Part shown: positions 18,462 through 24,531 of the stretch, piece after piece
Numbering within the stretch: position 1 is the first letter of the stretch
How the letters are laid out: every line of letters begins with the position of its first letter
NCBI GenBank assembly: GCA_020024985.1
Contig: JAHHSW010000001.1
Coordinates: forward strand, 1 to 24,531
Length of the DNA stretch: 24,531 nucleotides
Reading direction: 5' to 3'
From: Anaeroplasmataceae bacterium
Lineage (GTDB): Bacteria; Bacillota_I; Bacilli_A; Acholeplasmatales; Anaeroplasmataceae
Notes under the pieces: model-generated
What the model saw: only the letters and a program-made list of their open reading frames with translations
What the model was told of the DNA's origin: nothing
Database searches by the model: none
Program-made: the position numbers and the translations under genes

Positions 18462-19592
18462 TTAGTCTTTATTTCCATTAATAAGAAGCTCATACATGGT
18501 TTGCTTAATATTATACTCAGCCAATAATTCCTCTACCTCAGCTAGGGCCTTAGTATTACTATTTCCTGTGTAGGTAGCTCTAATTAATAAATTTTTAGGT
18601 GAATTTTCAATATCTACAAACTCCATAATTTGAGTCTTATAGCCACTATACTGCAATAAATTAGCTCTAATAGCATCAGTCATAATGGCAGACATTCTTT
18701 CCTTTAAAATGCCAAATTTAGTAACAAGGTGAAGCTTATCACTACCAAGCTCCTTATTTATTTCATGCTGGCAGCATGGAACTGAGAAAATATATCTACA
18801 TTTCATATTAATTGCATGATATAGGGCATAATCTGTTGCGGTATCACAGGCATGCAGGGTAATAATCATATCTGCCTTAGCATCCTTATACTTAGCAATA
18901 TCTCCACATAAGAATTTTAAGCCAGTATATCCATACTTTACCGCTAGCTTATTACAATCCTCAATTACCTGCTCCTTTAAATCTAAGCCAATAATTTCGC
19001 ATTTCATCCTTTTTATTTTTACTAAATAATAATAAAGAATAAAGGTTAAATAGCTTTTACCACAGCCGAAATCAATTATTTTTAATTCCTTTTCATCCTT
19101 AATAGAATCCTCTATAATTTCTAAAAAACGATTAATTTGCTTATATTTATCGTAGCTTGCCTTTACTATTCTACCATCAGGCATCATTACCCCTAGATCA
19201 ACTAAAGGCTCTATTACCTCACCCTCTGGTAATAAATAATTCTTTTTCTTATTATGGCCTATGTTAACATTAAGGACCTGGCTATTAGTATTTTTTCTTC
19301 TATTAGTTAAAAGCCTTCCCTTTGAGGTAACTCTATAGCTATAAATGAATTCATTAGTAGTAAGCTCTAAATTATTAAAATCATTTTCTAATAAATCCTT
19401 TAGCACCTTAAAAAGCTCATCAATAGCATAATTACTATGAAACACCTGAGTTTTAGTGTACATAGCAAGCTGAATTAAGCTTGTGCCTTCCTTCTTAATA
19501 AGCTGTAGCTTACCCTTTTCATATTTGTTGCTATTATTTTTCTTTCCTGAAATTGTTCCTACTAAAATATCACTTGGAAATGTAATATCCAT
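18462..19592 (-). CDS. Class I SAM-dependent methyltransferase (Methyltransf_32-like)
   Basis: A 376-residue cytoplasmic protein. The first 140 residues form a domain I do not recognise. The methyltransferase part follows. Motif I is KIIDFGCGKSYLTF (171-184), the acidic end of strand 2 is IIGLDLK (200-206), and the motif IV region is ITLHACDTATD (244-254). A VPCCQHE motif is at 271-277. The LHACDxATD and VPCCQHE pair is characteristic of the family that includes METTL25-like proteins, whose bacterial substrates are not established; an RNA or protein target is possible. The ATG at 19592 has GGAGG just upstream. It follows the DUF1508-type gene after a hairpin, so it may be partly co-transcribed with it. 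Confidence 0.85.
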   Translation of the reverse strand: MDITFPSDILVGTISGKKNNSNKYEKGKLQLIKKEGTSLIQLAMYTKTQVFHSNYAIDELFKVLKDLLENDFNNLELTTNEFIYSYRVTSKGRLLTNRRKNTNSQVLNVNIGHNKKKNYLLPEGEVIEPLVDLGVMMPDGRIVKASYDKYKQINRFLEIIEDSIKDEKELKIIDFGCGKSYLTFILYYYLVKIKRMKCEIIGLDLKEQVIEDCNKLAVKYGYTGLKFLCGDIAKYKDAKADMIITLHACDTATDYALYHAINMKCRYIFSVPCCQHEINKELGSDKLHLVTKFGILKERMSAIMTDAIRANLLQYSGYKTQIMEFVDIENSPKNLLIRATYTGNSNTKALAEVEELLAEYNIKQTMYELLINGNKD

Positions 19593-19609
19593 ATTCCCTC
19601 CACCAAAAT

Positions 19610-19634
19610 ATTAGGGTTACCAAAATGATAACCC
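19610..19634 (-). terminator. Hairpin after the DUF1508-type gene
   Basis: GGGTTA / TAACCC stem. On the minus strand the following tract is weak (TAATATTTT), so read-through to the methyltransferase is likely. The plus-strand side has a better T tract but no gene to serve. Confidence 0.5.
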
Positions 19635-19643
19635 TTATTTTTA

Positions 19644-21185
19644 TTATCTTCTATTTTTAGCTTCCTTAGTTTCCTTAGTTTCCTTAGTTTCCTTAGTTTC
19701 CTTAGTTTCCTTTATTTCCTGAACTACTGCATCCTGATAGAATGAAACAACTGAATTAGCTGCATTTTCAGCACCTACTCTTGATTGATATGATTCACCA
19801 ACCGCACATATTCTACCACTTACATTATAAAGCTTGTATTGGAAGTTTCCTGTCTTATCCTTAACGCATTTGAAGGTACCCTCTCCGACATTTCTCTTAA
19901 ATGTCTCAATTGAGTACATACAGCCAGCCTTTGAGGTATAGCCCTCAGCCTGACATAGGATTTGACCATTAGAGGCCTTTAATGCCCAGCTATATTCACC
20001 ATTGAACTTTTCAACAACAAACTTACCATCCTTCTTAGGCTCAGCATTGCTAACATCAATTGGGGTAGCAGTCTTAGCATCCTTATCAACAATCTCAACA
20101 TCAACCATATCAGCCTTTAAAGCAAACTTCTTAAATGATTCAGAAGCTCTAATTGCAGATTTTTCAACTGAATAATTACTTGAAATTGCAAGAATTCTAT
20201 AATTTCTAGAAACTAGCTTAAATTTATATTGGCCTCTCTTATCAGCAAATATTCTAACCTCACCAGTTTCAAGGTTTCTCTTAACCGCATTAATAGCCTT
20301 TACTACACCATCCCTTGTTGTATAGGTTTCTGATGTAACAAGCACCTCACCATTTGAAGCCTTTAGATTATAGGCATAGCCATCAGCAGTTTGGAAAATT
20401 TCATATTTACCATTATAGGTTCTACCCTTTCTTTGCTTAGGCTTTTCTGAAGCTTCCTCTATTTCTTCCTTCTTTGGCTCTTCCTCTATTTCTGCTTCAG
20501 GCTCTTTATTTTCTTCTAAAGCATTAGAATCATCCTCTAGGGTATCATTTGCTTCAGAGCATTCCTCTGCTTCTCTATCCTGAGCCTCAGCTAATACCTC
20601 TACTTCTTCCTGGGCTTCAGCCTCAGGCTCCTCAATAGTGCTATCAAGTACATCGTTACTTTCTTCCTCTACTGTAGCCTCTTCACTGCTTTCAGCTTCC
20701 TCTAATAAGCTAGGCTCTTCCTCTTCTTCACTGTTATTAGAAGCCTCAGCTAAAGAATTATCCACATCAGTATTACTTTCTTCATCTACCGTAGTCTCCT
20801 CTAGATTAGACTCAGGCTTTTCCTCCTCTACAGGAGCTATAGCCTCAGAAACTGTAGTCTTTGCCTCTAAATCCGCATCATCAGGACATTCACATACACT
20901 AGAATCATCCTTAGTCTTAGCATCGACATCATCATAATATCTCTCCTCTGATGCTTCCAGACTATCCTTCTTATTTTGCTTAGCAGGCTTTTTTTCATCA
21001 TCAAATTCCTTATAGCCAAGTGAAGCTAAATTCTTTTTAGCAGCCTTCTCTGCCATTTTATCTGCCTTAATTGACTTAACAATTTTTGCTACTATAACCC
21101 AAATTAAAATAATAATTAAAACAAACGCAATAGATAATATAAAAATAGATTTTTGATCATCTAACGAAAAATTAAATAAAAACAT
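19644..21185 (-). CDS. Membrane-anchored acidic protein with four DUF1508-like units
   Basis: I start it at the ATG at 21185 (MFLFNFSLDDQ), because the longer frame starts inside the promoter; this gives 513 residues. One membrane helix lies at about 13-36, with Lys-rich residues right after it, so the C-terminal part is predicted to be cytoplasmic. Residues about 80-250 are a disordered, very Glu/Asp/Ser-rich linker. Four units of the DUF1508 (YegP-like) type follow at about 258-305, 310-352, 386-432 and 437-485. They are recognisable by YNLKASNGEVLVTSETY, FKLVSRNYRILAISSNY, WALKASNGQILCQAEGY and YKLYNVSGRICAVGESY. The end is a KET tandem repeat. DUF1508 has no settled function in bacteria. 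The combination of anchor, acidic linker and four units is unusual to me. Confidence 0.82.
   Translation of the reverse strand: MFLFNFSLDDQKSIFILSIAFVLIIILIWVIVAKIVKSIKADKMAEKAAKKNLASLGYKEFDDEKKPAKQNKKDSLEASEERYYDDVDAKTKDDSSVCECPDDADLEAKTTVSEAIAPVEEEKPESNLEETTVDEESNTDVDNSLAEASNNSEEEEEPSLLEEAESSEEATVEEESNDVLDSTIEEPEAEAQEEVEVLAEAQDREAEECSEANDTLEDDSNALEENKEPEAEIEEEPKKEEIEEASEKPKQRKGRTYNGKYEIFQTADGYAYNLKASNGEVLVTSETYTTRDGVVKAINAVKRNLETGEVRIFADKRGQYKFKLVSRNYRILAISSNYSVEKSAIRASESFKKFALKADMVDVEIVDKDAKTATPIDVSNAEPKKDGKFVVEKFNGEYSWALKASNGQILCQAEGYTSKAGCMYSIETFKRNVGEGTFKCVKDKTGNFQYKLYNVSGRICAVGESYQSRVGAENAANSVVSFYQDAVVQEIKETKETKETKETKETKEAKNRR
19665..19709 (-). repeat. 9-bp tandem repeat encoding Lys-Glu-Thr
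   Basis: Five perfect copies of CTTAGTTTC (plus strand) encode consecutive Lys-Glu-Thr near the C-terminus of the DUF1508-type protein, with degenerate copies at both ends. A multiple of three keeps the frame when copy number changes. Confidence 0.92.
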
Positions 21186-21206
21186 AAAAGCACCCCATTC
21201 CAGTTC

Positions 21207-21230
21207 ATATATCTTAATTATAAGATATAT
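21207..21230. repeat. Perfect inverted repeat over the -10 box of the DUF1508-type gene
   Basis: ATATATCTTA and TAAGATATAT flank a four-base centre. The palindrome covers the -10 hexamer and the likely transcription start, a position suitable for an operator; a chance AT-rich palindrome is possible. Confidence 0.6.
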
Positions 21231-21245
21231 TTTGGCTATATTCAA
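21217..21245 (-). promoter_or_regulatory. Promoter of the DUF1508-type gene
   Basis: TTGAAT and TATAAT are separated by 17 bases, about 32 bases upstream of the ATG at 21185. It supports the shorter start. Confidence 0.8.
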
Positions 21246-21315
21246 TTATATTAGGAATATTGACTATAATTTTTTAAAAATTCTCTTGTTTTACTTTTTA
21301 AAAATACTATTAAAA

Positions 21316-21351
21316 GAAAAAAGCCCCAGTGTATGCCACTTTTTAAGGACT
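21316..21351 (-). terminator. Terminator of the EamA-type transporter gene
   Basis: On the minus strand AGTCCT pairs with GGGGCT (with G-U pairs) around an inner AGTG/CACT stem, followed by TTTTTT. It lies about 60 bases after the stop. Confidence 0.6.
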
Positions 21352-21413
21352 TTTTATACCTAGCCTATTTAATTAAATTCAAGATACACAAATAATTCAG
21401 CCATTACCTATAA

Positions 21414-22421
21414 TCATAAATGATAATGGTGATGATGATGTACGGCTTCGTTTAATATGTGCTCATGTGGATGTGAATGCGTGATAATTTTAGTTTTCTT
21501 AATTCCATTTTCCTCATAGCTAATCTCATGCGTATGCATATGCTCATGTTGCTTTTTTAATGTGTCTATTACTATAATGATAGTAGCTACTAACATTATA
21601 GCTAGTCCTATATAATAGCCTACTCCAGGTCTATCCTTAAAAATTACATAGGCTAATAATACTCCAATAAAGGGAGCTACCGAATAATATGCAGAGGTTT
21701 TAGCTGCACCTAATTCACTTTGAGCCTTTATATAGAAAAATATAGAAAGGCCGTAGGCTAAAAGCCCTAGCCCCATTGCATACATAATATATTCAAGCCT
21801 TGGAAGGCTCTCACCTATACAAAAGGCTACGATAAGTGAGCCTAAGCCTGAAAATATTCCCTTTAAAAAAACAATTTCATAGGTGCTTTTATTAGAAATG
21901 CTTCTAGTACAGTTATTCTCTAAGCCCCAGCAAGCAGTTGCTAATAGGACAAGTATTGAGCCCCATGAAAAGCGAAAGCTTTCAAGGTCCTCTATTGATA
22001 AGAAGAATGAGGCAATTGTGATTAATACTATAGCTATCCACATTCTTATAGAAATAGCCTCCTTAAATATAATTAAGGCTATTAATGAGGTGGCAACAAT
22101 TTCAAAGTTATTTAATAAAGAGGCCTCCATAGCTCCTGTATCCTTAAGCCCTAGCATCAATAATATTGGAGCTAATATATCTAATAAAATCATTCCTAGG
22201 GTATAAATGAAATCATGCTTTCCTAATAGCTCCTCCCTTTTAGTTGATCTAAGCTTAAATAGAAATAATATTCCTATTCCTAGTCCTGCCCCTAAATATA
22301 AAAAGGCTGCTAGCATAGTTGGAGATATGTTATTGAGTAATAGCTTTGAAAAAGGCATATTTAAAGCATATAATGCCGCCGCTAGTACTGCAAATATAAT
22401 TGCTATAAGCTTTTTTCTCAT
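21414..22421 (-). CDS. EamA/DMT-family transporter with a His-rich C-terminal tail
   Basis: A 335-residue inner-membrane protein with ten predicted helices in two EamA halves (about 5-140 and 150-288). Helices such as LIAIIFAVLAAALYALNMPFS and the conserved LLNNFEIVATSLIALIIFKE segment fit the drug/metabolite transporter superfamily. Residues 289-335 form a hydrophilic tail with 14 His, in HEHMHTH, HSHPHEH and HHHHHYH clusters, which suggests divalent-metal binding or sensing. Substrate is unknown; export of a metabolite or metal chelate is possible. The start is ATG with a strong GAGGGGGAG site. The stop is TGA. A TATAAT lies upstream but without a good -35, so the gene is probably co-transcribed with the gene upstream. 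Confidence 0.87.
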   Translation of the reverse strand: MRKKLIAIIFAVLAAALYALNMPFSKLLLNNISPTMLAAFLYLGAGLGIGILFLFKLRSTKREELLGKHDFIYTLGMILLDILAPILLMLGLKDTGAMEASLLNNFEIVATSLIALIIFKEAISIRMWIAIVLITIASFFLSIEDLESFRFSWGSILVLLATACWGLENNCTRSISNKSTYEIVFLKGIFSGLGSLIVAFCIGESLPRLEYIMYAMGLGLLAYGLSIFFYIKAQSELGAAKTSAYYSVAPFIGVLLAYVIFKDRPGVGYYIGLAIMLVATIIIVIDTLKKQHEHMHTHEISYEENGIKKTKIITHSHPHEHILNEAVHHHHHYHL

Positions 22422-22451
22422 TACTCTCCCCCTCTCATTAACATTTTATTA

Positions 22452-22487
22452 TATAGCTAAGAAATGTGTATTCTCTTATTAGCTATA
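22452..22487. repeat. Inverted repeat in the gap before the EamA gene
   Basis: TATAGCTAAGA (22452-22462) is matched by TCTTATTAGCTATA (22474-22487), a pairing with a two-base bulge. It overlaps the stop of the upstream gene and lacks a T tract, so it is more likely an mRNA-stability hairpin than a terminator. Confidence 0.5.
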
Positions 22488-24368
22488 AATTAGGTTATCA
22501 CCATTATAATTATTTTTTCTCTTTACAAACTGCTTATGATAGAAGCTACTCTTATATACTAGCTTCTTATTAACATAATCATAGCCTAGCTCCTCAAATA
22601 ATGTTTTTTTACCGGAATATAGGTTAGTACCTAAGCCTAATCTATCTCCCTCTATTTTAAAACCAAGCGCACTAAGTATGGTTGGTAGCATATCGAAATT
22701 AGACCATTCTCGATTATAAAAGACCTCTTGACTGCTAGCTATACCAGCTACTGGATTAATAATTAAATTATAGGTTGTTCTTATATAGTCTTTTGACTCC
22801 ATACCCTTAAATAATGAAGAATCCATAGAATTATGATCTCCAATAATCACAATGGTAGTATCAGCAAAGAACTCCTGCTCCATAGCCCAGTTAACAAAAT
22901 CATAAACATGACGCTCAGAAAAGCTAATAGTTTTAGCATAATCCTCCTTAATATCACTATCTCCAAATATCGGCTTATCACCATCAAAGGCAAAGCCTGG
23001 ATTATGGGTATCAGCATTTTTAACTATTACATTAAATGGCTCAGGTAAGGCTGCTAGCCTCAAAATTTCATTCTTAGCGAAGCTATAAAGCTTTTCATCC
23101 TCATAGCCCCAGTTAACGTGATAATCACTAGGAATTAAACCATTTTCCTTCGCATACTTGTAATCTATTATTTTAAAATAACCGTGTTCCTGATACAAAT
23201 AGGTTAGACCAGAGAAAATACTATCACAGCCCATTAATATAGTTTGATTATATCCTAAATAGGCTAATAAATCACTTAAACCAAAGGCACCAGGTAAAAA
23301 ATGACCTTCCTTAGAATACATAGCTGCCTCTGTTGGGATTCTCATAGGTAAACCAAATTGCTGATTTACCATAGAGGCACAGGAGAAGCTACCTCCATAG
23401 GTTCTAAGTGGACCACCATAGCCCTCACCATTATTAAGATTAGAGAAATTATCTCCAGCATTATAAAGCTTAAGTAAATTAGGCATTAGGTTTTCTTCCA
23501 TTATTCCACCATGTGCCTCATCTAAAAAGCTATTTTCTATAGATTCAAGATAAATGTGGATAAGATTTCTTTTTTTATTAGGGACAGTAATTTTAGCCTT
23601 GGTTGGATCTACATAATTATCTGCAATAAAGCTATCCTCAATAGTATAGCCAACAACTATCTTATCTAAATCCAATGAGAATATACCATAGCATAAGCCA
23701 ACAATTAAAACCAAAAGTCCACCTAAGGTAGCTATTCTTCTTCCCCCAATAGCCCCAATTAGGGCCTTAGCTTCTCTTTTAAAAGAAAGACTAGTAAATA
23801 TAAGGGAATAGGAGATCATAGCGAAGATATAGGCTAAGGTAAGGGCCAAAATAAGTGGTCCTTCAATATAAGACATAATAAGCTTAGAATCTGTACCTGT
23901 AATTGGAGTAAACATTGTTATAAATATTTGATCTGGTGAAACCCCATAATATACTACACTAGCCCAAGCACTTGAGGTTGAGGCTAAGGCACCAATAAAA
24001 AATAATAAAATAGCTAGCACATATAGTAGCTTACTAGAAATAGAGGGCTTATTTTCCCTTTTAATTACATTTAGAAGCCTATAGAATAATCTATCAAGGG
24101 CAATGTATAAAAGACCAACTAAAAGCGAATTTAAAAGGAAATACAAAAGCACCTGATAGCTAATTCTTACTGGGTTAAATAAATTTGTAAGGCCATAAAA
24201 ATAATGAAGCATTGAAATAGATATTAAATTTATAATTAAAAATATTCTTATGCAATTAATTAATACTTTTTTTAATTTAGATTTATCAGTATGAAATAAT
24301 GTATATAGAGCAGTTATTAAAAAAGCTGGTAATAGCATTACTAGAATATAAAACAATATTTTTAGCAT
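22479..24368 (-). CDS. LTA synthase/MdoB-type phosphoglycerol transferase (sulfatase fold)
   Basis: Members of this family move phosphoglycerol from phosphatidylglycerol onto a cell-surface polymer or glycolipid. It has 629 residues. Five or six membrane helices occupy residues 1-235, followed by an extracellular alkaline-phosphatase-fold domain. Metal and catalytic landmarks are IYLESIEN (E275), the nucleophile segment RTYGGSFSCASMVNQQFGLP (321-340), NADTHNPGF (451-459) and IIGDHNSMD (D511, H512). In relatives I recall, the nucleophile segment reads about YGTxWTMGA, with Thr where this protein has Ser329. The ATG at 24368 has AAGGAG six bases upstream. The target (lipoteichoic acid, glycolipid or glycan) cannot be told from sequence alone. 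Confidence 0.88.
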   Translation of the reverse strand: MLKILFYILVMLLPAFLITALYTLFHTDKSKLKKVLINCIRIFLIINLISISMLHYFYGLTNLFNPVRISYQVLLYFLLNSLLVGLLYIALDRLFYRLLNVIKRENKPSISSKLLYVLAILLFFIGALASTSSAWASVVYYGVSPDQIFITMFTPITGTDSKLIMSYIEGPLILALTLAYIFAMISYSLIFTSLSFKREAKALIGAIGGRRIATLGGLLVLIVGLCYGIFSLDLDKIVVGYTIEDSFIADNYVDPTKAKITVPNKKRNLIHIYLESIENSFLDEAHGGIMEENLMPNLLKLYNAGDNFSNLNNGEGYGGPLRTYGGSFSCASMVNQQFGLPMRIPTEAAMYSKEGHFLPGAFGLSDLLAYLGYNQTILMGCDSIFSGLTYLYQEHGYFKIIDYKYAKENGLIPSDYHVNWGYEDEKLYSFAKNEILRLAALPEPFNVIVKNADTHNPGFAFDGDKPIFGDSDIKEDYAKTISFSERHVYDFVNWAMEQEFFADTTIVIIGDHNSMDSSLFKGMESKDYIRTTYNLIINPVAGIASSQEVFYNREWSNFDMLPTILSALGFKIEGDRLGLGTNLYSGKKTLFEELGYDYVNKKLVYKSSFYHKQFVKRKNNYNGDNLIYS

Positions 24369-24397
24369 AATAAACTCCTTACTTTCTACATGCTAAT

Positions 24398-24427
24398 ATT
24401 ATAACACAAGTGTGGTATTAATTTGTA
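24398..24427 (-). promoter_or_regulatory. Probable promoter of the LtaS/MdoB-type gene
   Basis: An extended -10 (TGTTATAAT) is preceded by TACAAA 18 bases upstream. An ACAC/GTGT mini-palindrome sits in the spacer. The -35 is weak. Confidence 0.55.
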
Positions 24428-24469
24428 TTACATACTTATATAGTTATTTAAAATATTATACTATAGAAC

Positions 24470-24492
24470 AAAAAAAGCACCTAACGGTGCTT
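24470..24492 (-). terminator. Terminator after the tRNA gene
   Basis: AAGCACC / GGTGCTT stem with a four-base loop, followed by seven T, 12 bases beyond the tRNA 3' end. Confidence 0.9.
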
Positions 24493-24503
24493 AATTATTA
24501 ATC

Positions 24504-24531
24504 TGGAGCGAGTGATGAGAATCGAACTCAC
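24504..24531 (-). tRNA. tRNA-Gly, 3' end only (cut by window edge)
   Basis: The minus strand reads a T-arm (GTGAG, TTCGATT loop, CTCAT), the acceptor half CACTCGC, discriminator T and an encoded CCA. The T at position 73 and an acceptor that would begin GCGAGTG resemble bacterial tRNA-Gly (usually GCGGGTG...CACCCGCTCCA). The anticodon is outside the window, so the amino acid is inferred. Confidence 0.85.

Noticed and set aside
18440..18470. ATAAAG/CTTTAT pairing after the methyltransferase gene as a terminator
   Set aside because: The stem is weak with a long loop and no T tract follows on the minus strand.
20638..20937. A Ser-rich plus-strand frame of 99 codons
   Set aside because: It is the antisense shadow of the Glu/Ser-rich linker of the DUF1508-type gene and has no ribosome site or promoter.
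22207..22482. Plus-strand frames opposite the EamA and LtaS-type genes
   Set aside because: They lie fully antisense to well-supported genes and show no recognisable family features or ribosome sites.

Overview
This is a low-GC window with strong Shine-Dalgarno sites, T-box and riboswitch control, and the gene order rpiB-upp-atp. Together these point to a Bacillota/Mycoplasmatota-like bacterium, perhaps an anaerobic gut member of the Erysipelotrichales, RF39 or Acholeplasma side. TGA is used as a real stop codon (cca, the AtpI gene, the EamA transporter) and Trp is TGG, so the code is standard and Mycoplasma/Spiroplasma are excluded. The taxon is inferred from style, not from a marker match.

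Layout: (1) 1-1089, plus strand: the C-terminal part of an IS1634/IS4-type transposase relative that seems to have lost its catalytic acids, then a terminator and a 20-bp direct repeat. (2) 1174-4919, minus strand: pheS-pheT behind a phenylalanine T-box leader with its own promoter and terminator. (3) 4933-8841, minus strand: a tight cluster cca-pulA-yhaM (tRNA CCA end addition, alpha-1,6-glucan debranching, 3'-5' RNA decay). (4) 9041-9664, plus strand: a divergent YigZ/IMPACT gene. (5) 9681-18073, minus strand: the complete F-type ATP synthase operon preceded by rpiB and upp and followed by a DUF1146 gene, in the order rpiB-upp-atpZ-atpI-atpB-atpE-atpF-atpH-atpA-atpG-atpD-atpC-DUF1146. (6) 18202-18368: a yybP-ykoY (Mn2+) riboswitch with an overlapping terminator, unexpectedly upstream of rpiB rather than a metal transporter. 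(7) 18462-24368, minus strand: a SAM methyltransferase, a membrane-anchored acidic protein with four DUF1508-like units, an EamA-type transporter with a His-rich tail, and an LtaS/MdoB-type phosphoglycerol transferase. (8) The right edge holds the 3' end of a tRNA-Gly gene and its terminator.

Most of the window is housekeeping, and I do not see a clear new defence or mobile system. The points most worth a second look are the Mn2+ riboswitch in front of the rpiB-upp-atp operon, with an orphan Shine-Dalgarno that suggests a lost gene; the c-subunit ion site, which reads as a two-carboxylate Na+-type motif; the intact but apparently catalytically dead transposase-like gene; and the four-unit DUF1508 membrane protein.
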